Positions 7,422-16,501 of a stretch of 64,000 bases of DNA are shown here, piece by piece. Location: contig NZ_MKQD01000018.1 in the NCBI RefSeq assembly GCF_001913705.1, positions 26,011-90,010 of the forward strand, in the 5' to 3' direction. The position numbers and the translations under genes are program-made. How positions within the stretch are numbered: the stretch's first letter is position 1; each line of letters opens with the position of its first letter. The DNA comes from Thalassotalea sp. PP2-459. GTDB taxonomy: Bacteria > Pseudomonadota > Gammaproteobacteria > Enterobacterales > Alteromonadaceae. The notes under the pieces were generated by a model, which was not told where the DNA came from, did not search any database, and saw nothing but the letters and a program-made list of their open reading frames with translations.

Positions 7422-10400
7422 ATGATTAAACTTTGTTTATTAGCTGCTTATTGCTTCTTTCTTGTTTTTTGTAACTTATCTACAGCTAGAGAAGGCAGCA
7501 TTAACCAATTAGATCTTAATTTTGAACGGTTTGGTACTGCTGATGGTATGTCGCAAACAACTGTAAATGACATATTGCAGGATTCAAGTGGTTTTTTATG
7601 GGTAGCTACAGATGGGAATTTAAACCGATATGATGGCTATATTTTTAAACATTATAATTTTAATAATCCAAGAATATCTGTTTTACATGAAACAATCAAA
7701 GGTGAAATTTGGGCTGGCTCAGATGGAGGTTTGTATCATTATATTAAGAAAATTGATGAGTTTAAAAAAGTAGGATTTTCATCGTCTAGAGAAGGGGAAA
7801 TAATTAACAGTATTGCTTCAGATTCGAAAGGGAATCTTTGGGTAGGTACTGATAACGGCTTGTTTTTAATTAATAATACAAATGAAGTTGTACGAAAATA
7901 CTTTACTAAACATGCAGTCACCAGTTTACTAGTTGATGGTGAGGGTAATATTTGGGGAGCCAAGCAGAATCGAAAGGCACTTAATTCAAATTTATTTTTA
8001 ATCGAGGGTAATGATACAGAATCTACTATTGCTTTTGAAACTATATTTAAAATTAACGATGTTAAGCAACACACTCAAAAGGGACTTTTTATTGCAACGA
8101 CTAAAGGAGTGTTCACTTTTGATAGTAAATCAAAAGTGTTTCAAAAAATTGAAAGGTTAGATGGCATAGAAAATGTAAATTCATTGTATTTTCGTAATGC
8201 TTCAGAGTTATGGATTGGAACAAGTAATGGCGGTTATAAATACCAATTTCAAAATAATGAAATTTTATATTTCTCTCATCAGCAATCTAAATCTCGAAGT
8301 CTAAGCCATCCCGAAATTAGTTTGATTAAGAAGGGCAGTAACGATACCTTGTGGTTTGGTACAAGAGCCGGAGGTTTGAACAAGCTTGATTTGACCTTAG
8401 GTCAGTTTAAGTTAGTTGATAAGGCCAAATATAATACACTTACGAGTAATGTTATTTTAGGGTTTGAGGAAACAGCAAAAAACTATTACTTTGCAACTTA
8501 TGGGGGAGGTATTTACAGTCTTGATAAAGAATCTGAAGTATTAACACATTTGCCTATAAATAATAAACTAGGTACGTTATTAACTGTATCTCTATTATTC
8601 AGTGATGACCAAAAAACTCTTTACATTGCGACAGCGGATAATGGCTTATTTGTAGTTAATTTAGAAACAGAAAAAATTAAACATTTTAAAAACAAATCAA
8701 CTGATTCAAAAACGATTAGCCATAATGTGTTGACTAAATTATTTATTGATAATAAAAAGTTGCTTGTGGGTACAATGGGTGGCGGTCTAAACATACTTGA
8801 TTTGACAGATGGAAACTTTGAAAACTTTCTATTTGATGAAAATATAAAATCAAGTATTTCAAATAACAATATTTGGGATATAAAAAAGATTGATGAGGAT
8901 ACTTTTTGGGTTGCTACTGATTCTGGTGTTAGTGTTTTAAATTTAAGTACTTCTAAATTTCATCCTTTAGTTCTTTCTACAAGCGAAAAACAGAACAGTT
9001 TTTTTGACGACTTAACTGTATGGGCAATTACAGAGCATCAGCAACAATACTGGTTTGCTACTTCGTTTGGCTTGATTACTTTTAATTCTGAACTTGATAA
9101 ATTTATTGTTTATGATGAAAAAAATGGTTTAGCAAATAATAATGTTTACGCAGTGTTACCAGATAAGAATGGGAATTTGTGGATAAGCACGAACAAAGGC
9201 CTATCGAAGTTTGATATGAAACGACAGGTTTTTAAAAACTATAATCAAAGTGATGGCGTCCAAGGCAGTGAGTTTAATTCTTTAAGTTATTTCAAAGCTA
9301 AATCAGGGGAGTTATTCTTTGGTGGCGTGAATGGTTTTAATCGTTTTTTCCCCGCTGACATTAAAGATGATACATCGTTACCTAAAGTTGTGTTGACTGA
9401 TTTTTTAGTACATAACAAACATGTTGAAATTCAGTCAAGTGAAAACAAAAATGAGAAAAAACGTAATGTGAATAGTGCTGGTTTCACGATTCCATCCGAT
9501 ATTAATGAATTAGAACGCTTAAAGTTAACATACGATGAAAAGCTGGTTACCTTTGAATTTGCCGCGCTGCATTTTGCAGCCCCAATGAATAATCAATACG
9601 CCTATAAACTTGAAGGTTTTGATGAGCAATGGATTTATACCGATGCCAAAAATAGAAGGGCAACATATACCAGTTTACCCTCAGGTGATTATACATTACG
9701 TGTAAAGGCGAGCAATGGAGACGGGTACTGGAATGAAACAGGTAAATCACTCAATATAACTGTGCTACCACCAATGTGGCGGACCTGGTGGGCTTATACA
9801 ATATATTTAATTTTGATCATCGGCATTATTGGATTGATCTTATATCGGCAAAATTATCAGCGATTAAAAGAGCACGCAATAAATGTGCAGTTAAAACGTG
9901 CGGACAGATTAAAGGATGAGTTTTTAGCGAATACATCTCATGAGTTACGTACCCCACTCAACGGGATTATTGGCTTAGCTGAATCATTAATTGATGGTGT
10001 TTCTGGGCAGTTGCCCGAATCTGCTAATAAAAACCTTGCTATGGTTGTTGCCAGTGGTAAGCGTTTATCAAATCTTGTTAATGACATTCTCGACTTTTCA
10101 AAATTAAAAAATCATACCTTAAAATTGAATTTAACGGGGGTTGAGTTACATAGTTTAACTGACGTTGTAATGACGGTGTCTACTCCGCTGATTGGAGATA
10201 AAAATATTACACTTATTAACCGTGTATCTAGTGAACTTCCTATTGTTAATGCTGACGAGAACCGATTAGAACAAATTTTATATAACTTGATCGGTAATGC
10301 GATAAAATTTACCGAAAATGGTGAGGTAACTATTGATGCAGAACAAAGCGGTAATGTCGTTAAAATTTCGGTAACAGACACTGGTATTGGTATAGCAGCA

Positions 10401-13400
10401 GAACAACTACATCTTATTTTTAACTCTTTTGAACAGTTAAAAGGCCAAACGAATAGAGATCATAGTGGGACAGGCTTAGGTTTAACCGTTACAAAACAAC
10501 TTGTTGAATTACATGAAGGTACAATATCAGTAACCTCTGAATTGGGTAAAGGGAGTTGTTTTAGTTTTACTTTGCCAATTGATAATGACCATATTACTGA
10601 TGTCACAAATATTGTTAAGTCGACGAATCAACAGAAGCTAAATCGTTTACAACACCTTGATAATGAAATTGAGTATATCAGTATAGATGAAAGCGAGTTA
10701 ATATCTCAGCAAAATAGGCAGCTAAATTATCAAAACTATCATATCTTAGTGGTAGATGATGATCCGATTAATCGTCAAGTGTTATTGAACCACTTAAATC
10801 TGAAAGGGTATCAGTTAACAGAAGCTGCCAGCGGCAAACAAGCATTGTCTTTAATTGAAGATGCTACAGATAGCAGCGAAGAAAAAACTCGACCTTTTGA
10901 TTTAATATTACTCGATATTATGATGCCAAAAATGTCAGGCTATGAGGTATGTAATCAAATAAGAGAATGGTATTCGTTAAATGAATTACCCGTAATTTTT
11001 CTGACAGCAAAAAATCAGGTAATCGACTTAGTAGAAAGCTTTTCGGTTGGTGGTAATGATTATTTAACTAAACCTATTTCTAAACATGAACTATTAACCC
11101 GTGTTGAAAATCACTTAAGTTTACTTGATATCAACCGACACCTTGAGTATCAAGTGTCTAGCCGTACCGCTGAACTAGAAAAAGCGACACAGGCGAAAAG
11201 TGAGTTTCTCGCTAAAATGAGCCATGAAATTCGCACACCTATGAATGCTATTATCGGTTTAAGTCATTTAGCATTCAAAACCAAACTTGATAATCACCAG
11301 AAAGATTTAATTGGTAAAATTCAAGATGCCTCACAAGCGTTGCTCGCACTTATTAACGACATATTAGATTTTTCTAAGATTGAAGCAGGTAAAATGACCA
11401 TTGAGTCAGTGGTGATGAATATAGAGGCGCTGATTAAAAAAACAGCTAACATATGTGCTTTAAAAGCACATAGCAAAGGGTTAGAGCTAGTGGTAAGAAT
11501 TGCACCTGATGTACCTAAACAAATTAAATCTGATCCTATCAGGCTGCAACAGATATTGGTGAACCTTGCGAGTAATGCAATCAAATTTACTGAAAGTGGT
11601 CACGTATTAATTGAGGTTAAGTCTACCGAAAATAACACACTTGAATTTTCAGTGTCAGATACGGGGATAGGTTTAGATGAAAATACCATGGAAAACCTTT
11701 TTACCTCATTCAATCAAGCTGATACCTCTATAACCCGTCGCTTTGGTGGTACAGGGCTTGGTTTATCGATTTGTAAGCAACTGACCACGCTTATGGGGGG
11801 TAAAATATGGGTAGACAGCCAATTAGGGGAAGGGAGTACTTTTGGTTTTACGGTGCATTATGAAGAAGTCGAACAAAGTGAGTTACTTGCTGCACAATCG
11901 TTAATGATCGAGGGAATAAATGTATTGGTTGTTGATGATAATGCACTTTGTTTAAATGTGTTAGATGCTTTGTTAAAACAGTTTGGTTGCAAAATCACAA
12001 CAACGGAAAGTGCTATAACAGCACTTGAGCTTATTGATAACGCGATATTACTTGAACAACCATTTGATTTAGTGATCACTGACTGGCGTATGCCCAAAAT
12101 GGATGGTATTGAACTGGCGCATCGAATAAACAAATTAACTGAAAAGCATGATATACCAGCAGTATTAATGGTGACGGCATTCGACAAAAATGATGCAATG
12201 ACTTTGTCGCATGAGGCTGGTATTGACGGCTTCTTAGAGAAGCCTGTTGATGCATCTTTATTATTAGATGCGATGATGAATGCATTAAAGCTTGAACAAA
12301 AACATTTAGAATATCATCAAGTACAAAAAGGTATTTTAGATTTATCTCATAGTCGTATACTGCTTGTTGAAGATAATGCTTTAAATCAACAAGTGGTTCT
12401 TGGATTTTTAGAAGAAACAGGTGTGAATATTGATATCGCAGAAAATGGACAAGTGGCGATTGATAAATTAGACAGTGAAAGCTACGACCTTGTGTTTATG
12501 GATTTACAAATGCCGATAATGGATGGGTTAACGGCAACAAAAATTATTCGTGCAAACGATCAATTTAGTAATTTGCCTATCATTGCAATGACCGCCCATG
12601 CCATGCAAGAGGAATTAGATCGTTGTTTAGAAGTAGGAATGAATGATTATTTTACTAAACCGATAGATCCAAATGCTTTATATATCTTGTTATCAAAGTG
12701 GCTAAATAATGAAGCAGTGAGTGAACAAGTAACACTGATAAAAAGCGATGAAACGCGACAGAAAATCACCCATCAAAAGCGAAATACAGAATCAGACCAA
12801 ACGAAGGAAGTGTCTCTGTTAGCAGAGATAGAAAAGCTCCCGTGCCTTGATGCTAAAACAGCGATTAAAACTATGGGGGGGCGTGAGCATTTATATCAAA
12901 AGTTAGTACAGCAATTTGCTAAAAACTACGCTGATACAGTAGATTCTCTGCGTGAAATATACAAGCAACAAGATTATGATAGTGCTTATAGGGTTGCACA
13001 TTCTTTAAAGTCTAATGCAAATTATATTGGTGCATTAACGTTGGCAAAGCGGGCTACTCAGCTTGAGTCTCAACTTAAAAGTGAGCCAGAATCGGCTGAT
13101 TTACTGGTTGCTGAAACATCGATTGAATTGAATAATGTGTTAATCGCACTTGAAAGTTTACCGTTTAGTTTAGCTGCTAAAGAGCAGTCTGGTACAGCGA
13201 TTGTTAACGTTCAGTATTATCAAAGGCAGTTAACATCTTTGTTATCATCGATAAAAGAACTGTTAGTTGATGAAAATGCCCAAGTAGAAGATTTACTACC
13301 GCGACTGTTAACAATTACTCAAGGAAGTGAACATGAGCAATTAGCCAAAAAAATAGCAGATGACATTGATGACATTGAATATGCACAAGCAATTAATGAT

Positions 13401-13466
13401 ATAGAGGCGATATTAGCAACAATAACTGGCGCTAATGTTTCAAATAATAAAAATGATAAAGAATAA
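7422..13466 (+). CDS. Giant hybrid sensor kinase: periplasmic propellers, two kinase cores, three receivers, Hpt
   Basis: From the ATG at 7422 the protein has about 2,014 residues (a GTG at 7416 adds two). In order: signal peptide; two-component-regulator propeller repeats (about 30-640; blades such as LWVGTDNGLFLI, LWFGTRAGGL); a Y_Y_Y domain (about 710-785); a membrane segment (about 790-812); first HisKA (SHELRTP near 840) and ATPase; receiver 1 (VVDDDP, LLDIMMP); second HisKA (SHEIRTP near 1265) and ATPase; receiver 2 (VVDDN, ITDWRMP); receiver 3 (LVEDN, FMDLQMP); and an Hpt domain (AHSLKSNA near 1860). All phosphoacceptor residues are present. Propeller HKs usually sense polysaccharides or other extracellular ligands; the ligand here is unknown. 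The next gene starts within or just after its 3' end. Confidence 0.93.
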   Translation: MIKLCLLAAYCFFLVFCNLSTAREGSINQLDLNFERFGTADGMSQTTVNDILQDSSGFLWVATDGNLNRYDGYIFKHYNFNNPRISVLHETIKGEIWAGSDGGLYHYIKKIDEFKKVGFSSSREGEIINSIASDSKGNLWVGTDNGLFLINNTNEVVRKYFTKHAVTSLLVDGEGNIWGAKQNRKALNSNLFLIEGNDTESTIAFETIFKINDVKQHTQKGLFIATTKGVFTFDSKSKVFQKIERLDGIENVNSLYFRNASELWIGTSNGGYKYQFQNNEILYFSHQQSKSRSLSHPEISLIKKGSNDTLWFGTRAGGLNKLDLTLGQFKLVDKAKYNTLTSNVILGFEETAKNYYFATYGGGIYSLDKESEVLTHLPINNKLGTLLTVSLLFSDDQKTLYIATADNGLFVVNLETEKIKHFKNKSTDSKTISHNVLTKLFIDNKKLLVGTMGGGLNILDLTDGNFENFLFDENIKSSISNNNIWDIKKIDEDTFWVATDSGVSVLNLSTSKFHPLVLSTSEKQNSFFDDLTVWAITEHQQQYWFATSFGLITFNSELDKFIVYDEKNGLANNNVYAVLPDKNGNLWISTNKGLSKFDMKRQVFKNYNQSDGVQGSEFNSLSYFKAKSGELFFGGVNGFNRFFPADIKDDTSLPKVVLTDFLVHNKHVEIQSSENKNEKKRNVNSAGFTIPSDINELERLKLTYDEKLVTFEFAALHFAAPMNNQYAYKLEGFDEQWIYTDAKNRRATYTSLPSGDYTLRVKASNGDGYWNETGKSLNITVLPPMWRTWWAYTIYLILIIGIIGLILYRQNYQRLKEHAINVQLKRADRLKDEFLANTSHELRTPLNGIIGLAESLIDGVSGQLPESANKNLAMVVASGKRLSNLVNDILDFSKLKNHTLKLNLTGVELHSLTDVVMTVSTPLIGDKNITLINRVSSELPIVNADENRLEQILYNLIGNAIKFTENGEVTIDAEQSGNVVKISVTDTGIGIAAEQLHLIFNSFEQLKGQTNRDHSGTGLGLTVTKQLVELHEGTISVTSELGKGSCFSFTLPIDNDHITDVTNIVKSTNQQKLNRLQHLDNEIEYISIDESELISQQNRQLNYQNYHILVVDDDPINRQVLLNHLNLKGYQLTEAASGKQALSLIEDATDSSEEKTRPFDLILLDIMMPKMSGYEVCNQIREWYSLNELPVIFLTAKNQVIDLVESFSVGGNDYLTKPISKHELLTRVENHLSLLDINRHLEYQVSSRTAELEKATQAKSEFLAKMSHEIRTPMNAIIGLSHLAFKTKLDNHQKDLIGKIQDASQALLALINDILDFSKIEAGKMTIESVVMNIEALIKKTANICALKAHSKGLELVVRIAPDVPKQIKSDPIRLQQILVNLASNAIKFTESGHVLIEVKSTENNTLEFSVSDTGIGLDENTMENLFTSFNQADTSITRRFGGTGLGLSICKQLTTLMGGKIWVDSQLGEGSTFGFTVHYEEVEQSELLAAQSLMIEGINVLVVDDNALCLNVLDALLKQFGCKITTTESAITALELIDNAILLEQPFDLVITDWRMPKMDGIELAHRINKLTEKHDIPAVLMVTAFDKNDAMTLSHEAGIDGFLEKPVDASLLLDAMMNALKLEQKHLEYHQVQKGILDLSHSRILLVEDNALNQQVVLGFLEETGVNIDIAENGQVAIDKLDSESYDLVFMDLQMPIMDGLTATKIIRANDQFSNLPIIAMTAHAMQEELDRCLEVGMNDYFTKPIDPNALYILLSKWLNNEAVSEQVTLIKSDETRQKITHQKRNTESDQTKEVSLLAEIEKLPCLDAKTAIKTMGGREHLYQKLVQQFAKNYADTVDSLREIYKQQDYDSAYRVAHSLKSNANYIGALTLAKRATQLESQLKSEPESADLLVAETSIELNNVLIALESLPFSLAAKEQSGTAIVNVQYYQRQLTSLLSSIKELLVDENAQVEDLLPRLLTITQGSEHEQLAKKIADDIDDIEYAQAINDIEAILATITGANVSNNKNDKE

Positions 13467-13473
13467 TCATCGT

Positions 13474-14388
13474 ATGGAACTAGAAAGTTTTGACCTTAAA
13501 GTGTTAATTGTTGATGACGAAAAAGCTAATCGAAAAATATTAAAAGAGCTTTTGCAAGAACAAGCAAAAATTATCTTTGCTAAAAACGGTGAACAAGCCA
13601 TCGAATTTGCTAAGAAACACGTACCTGATTTAATTCTATTAGACGTAGTGATGCCTGACAAGTCAGGTTTTGATGTTATAGAAGTGATCAAAAACGACCC
13701 CGTTACCATGGCAACCTCAGTGATATTTATTACCGGTCTAGCCAATTGCAATGATGAGGAAAAAGGCTTTGCATTAGGAGGTTGTGATTATATTTATAAG
13801 CCTTTTAATACCAATATTGTTTCTGCGCGAATTTCAACCCATCTTGAACTTATTCAGCAACGTAAAATGCTTGATAGTATAGCGCATGTTGATGCCTTAA
13901 CGGGGATTTCAAACCGCAGAAAGCTTGATAAAGTACTGAATGATGAGTTAGCCGCCAATAAGCGAGATAAAAAACAATTACTGGTAGCCATGCTAGATGT
14001 TGATTATTTTAAGCAATTTAATGACCACTATGGTCATGGTGCAGGAGATATAGCGCTTAAAAAAATAGCGTCTTTATTTCGTGAAGTACTTAATCGGCCA
14101 AGAGACTTCGTTGCACGTTATGGAGGAGAAGAATTTACCGTAATCTTGCCTGATTGTAATGAACAAGGAGCTAGTCTAGTATTAAATAATATAGTAAAGG
14201 CATTGGCTGCTAAAGAAATAGTTCATGAGTATTCAGATGCGGCTAAATATTTGACCATCAGTGTGGGCGCAATACTGGTCAACGGTGAACAAGCATACAA
14301 TGTTCAGCAGGTACTTGATACGGCAGATCGTTTGCTCTATCAAGCAAAAAACAATGGCCGTAATCAAGTTGTGCTTGAATGTTTATAA
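13474..14388 (+). CDS. Response regulator with GGDEF domain (diguanylate cyclase)
   Basis: An N-terminal receiver (VLIVDDEKANR; phosphoacceptor Asp in LILLDVVMP; Lys in YIYKPF) is followed from about residue 140 by a GGDEF domain. The active-site loop reads GGEEF, which is catalytically competent. An RxxD inhibitory site (RPRD) lies exactly five residues before it, so the enzyme should make cyclic di-GMP from two GTP and be product-inhibited. I start at the ATG at 13474 (MELESFDLK), 7 bases after the kinase stop. ATGs at 13435 and 13453 would overlap that gene; none has a good ribosome site. Co-transcription makes it the likely output of the upstream hybrid kinase. Confidence 0.9.
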   Translation: MELESFDLKVLIVDDEKANRKILKELLQEQAKIIFAKNGEQAIEFAKKHVPDLILLDVVMPDKSGFDVIEVIKNDPVTMATSVIFITGLANCNDEEKGFALGGCDYIYKPFNTNIVSARISTHLELIQQRKMLDSIAHVDALTGISNRRKLDKVLNDELAANKRDKKQLLVAMLDVDYFKQFNDHYGHGAGDIALKKIASLFREVLNRPRDFVARYGGEEFTVILPDCNEQGASLVLNNIVKALAAKEIVHEYSDAAKYLTISVGAILVNGEQAYNVQQVLDTADRLLYQAKNNGRNQVVLECL

Positions 14389-14445
14389 AATAATTTGTTT
14401 AAACTCGTAGCTCTCGCTATTACCACCTCCTCTACGTTAAGAGAT

Positions 14446-16407
14446 TTAGCTAACGTGTGAAGAGGCCATTTCATTCACTATTTTTTCAATGTTTAAATTA
14501 CCACCTGGCGAATCTTCATTACTAGGCATTTCGGCTTGTGCCAGAGGAAATGCAAGGGCCATTACACATTTACTTAAATGAATGATTAGATGGTTTTCAG
14601 TTAACCAGTGCAGCGTGTCTTCTATTTGCTGAGTATTATTTGAAATTTGCTGTTCATCGAGTTTTTTGATTAATCTATCTTTTGGCAAGGGCTCTGCACA
14701 TAAACGATAAATATCCGCCGTTAAACCCGCTAATGTGTGAGAAAAAGCAGTCGCTACTTGTCGTGTATCAAAAATAATAATGTTATTGCCATGATCTGTC
14801 ATACAACACATTGGAATTGTGCCGTTTAGCCAACTATCACTCCAGTTGTTTAGTAATGATTGCACCTTTGCATGTGAATTAGTTGCTGGCTTAAAGGTAA
14901 AATTTAGCGTGTATATCCCTGTTTCTTTATCGTTTGCCTGAATGAAAAAATACGCGAGGTTATAAACAACTTGTTTATCTAGTGGATAAATATATTGATA
15001 ACTTTTGGTTGGCTCGAGTGTTAAACCAAACTTTTCTGGGGTATTAAAGTATGGGCTAAAGCGGTGGTAACAAATTTTGGCCATTTGATCGAACGGTGGA
15101 TGGTAATGTGTCACTAAAGGCAGCCATTCAGCCATTTCATCATACCAAAATGCTTGCTCATTAGGGGCTTCGCATAATAAATTCCAGGTCACTCGAACGC
15201 CATAACTACGACACCACTTAAGTGCTGCAAGGTTTTGTATTGCTGTAGTGCCTTTTTTTATTGCCTTAAGAAAATCGTCATGCAAGCCTTCAATGCCAGG
15301 TTGTATCCACTTTATTCCAGCCTCAGCTAGCGATTTAACATGGTGTTGTTTTAAGTTAGCTTTGGTCTCATAAAATAAATTATAGGCAGGATCTTCTGCT
15401 AATGTAGGTAGCACCGTTTTCATGTATTCTATCGGTAATATATTATCGACAATTAAAAATTTATCGACGTTGTATTTGCTCGATAAATTTTTAAATTCAC
15501 TTAATGCAGCTTCAGGTGTTTTTGAACGGTGATCCATAGTACCGCCATTTAAACCGCAAAAAGTGCAGTGTTGTTTTGCTCCCCACCAACAACCTCGAGA
15601 GGTTTCAGCGACTAAACCTGGGGAAATGTATTGTCCAATTTTTAGACTCTCTAATGATTGAAAATAGCTGTCAAAAATTGGCTCTCCAACTTTTCTCATG
15701 TCTGAAATATAGGCACGAGGTGGCTTTTGTGTTTGCCCAGCATCAACGGCAAGTGACTTGTGTTTTTGGCTAATAAAGCCGTTTGGTAAATTTTGGTAGT
15801 TAATTGGCTCGTTTTTCATTAGTTTGTCAATGAAAGGGCCTATCACGTCATCACATTCGCCGGAGAAAACATAATCAACCCATGAAAAGCTCTCACTGAT
15901 TGTTTGCCCCATAATGCCTTCACAGTTAGCCCCTCCCATTAAAGTAATAATACTGCTATCAAGACTTTTAATTTTTCTTAACAAGGCAAGTGACGCACAA
16001 TTTTGTTGAAAGGTAGAGGTACAACCGACAATTTTTGGGCTGTTGCTGACAATTTCGTTGGCAAGTGAGTCGATGTAGCGCTCAGCGGTTTCTCTGATGG
16101 TTAACAGTTTTTGCTTATTTTCATCAGACAAATCAGTAAAAAGCGCAAAAAAGCCGTCATCATCAGCTGGTTTGTCAGGAAACGCTGCTTTAGAAAACGT
16201 CCACTCGCCAATTAAATAATCATTAAATGTGTTATCGATGAAGTTATATTCAATCAGACCAATTTGTTTCGCAAAAACTAAGTTGGCGTATAGTGATTCA
16301 ACGTTATAGCCATATTCTGTGATATACGTTTCAAGCACTCCCATTGCCATTGAAGGAATTGTTAACGAAGTGTATGGCATACACACTAAATAAATATCTT
16401 TGTCCAT
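14446..16407 (-). CDS. RiPP-maturation type radical SAM enzyme with B12-binding-like N-terminus
   Basis: The protein has 653 residues. Residues about 1-190 (start MDKDIYLVCMPYTSLTIPSMAMGVLETYI) resemble a cobalamin-binding Rossmann domain. A radical SAM domain follows with the cluster motif CWWGAKQHCTFC near residues 271-282, that is Cx7CxxC followed by GLNGG. This is characteristic of the RiPP maturation radical SAM protein 1 / C-methyltransferase family (TIGR03975). Residues about 545-620 look like a winged-helix or PqqD-like peptide-recognition segment. The family modifies precursor peptides, in several cases by C-methylation. No precursor is encoded next to it; the nearest candidate is the peptide gene at 7068-7244. 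It lies 94 bases downstream of the decarboxylase gene on the same strand. Confidence 0.85.
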   Translation of the reverse strand: MDKDIYLVCMPYTSLTIPSMAMGVLETYITEYGYNVESLYANLVFAKQIGLIEYNFIDNTFNDYLIGEWTFSKAAFPDKPADDDGFFALFTDLSDENKQKLLTIRETAERYIDSLANEIVSNSPKIVGCTSTFQQNCASLALLRKIKSLDSSIITLMGGANCEGIMGQTISESFSWVDYVFSGECDDVIGPFIDKLMKNEPINYQNLPNGFISQKHKSLAVDAGQTQKPPRAYISDMRKVGEPIFDSYFQSLESLKIGQYISPGLVAETSRGCWWGAKQHCTFCGLNGGTMDHRSKTPEAALSEFKNLSSKYNVDKFLIVDNILPIEYMKTVLPTLAEDPAYNLFYETKANLKQHHVKSLAEAGIKWIQPGIEGLHDDFLKAIKKGTTAIQNLAALKWCRSYGVRVTWNLLCEAPNEQAFWYDEMAEWLPLVTHYHPPFDQMAKICYHRFSPYFNTPEKFGLTLEPTKSYQYIYPLDKQVVYNLAYFFIQANDKETGIYTLNFTFKPATNSHAKVQSLLNNWSDSWLNGTIPMCCMTDHGNNIIIFDTRQVATAFSHTLAGLTADIYRLCAEPLPKDRLIKKLDEQQISNNTQQIEDTLHWLTENHLIIHLSKCVMALAFPLAQAEMPSNEDSPGGNLNIEKIVNEMASSHVS

Positions 16408-16501
16408 AAATGCATTATTATTTGATTATCGCTGTTGTCATCGTAGCGTAGTCAATATAAATGGTCGAGGGAATTAACAATATAAGATAACGATTGATTA
16501 T

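Noticed and set aside
16408..16501. Hidden peptide gene between the radical SAM enzyme and the decarboxylase
   Set aside because: No frame with a start and plausible length is present in these 94 bases.
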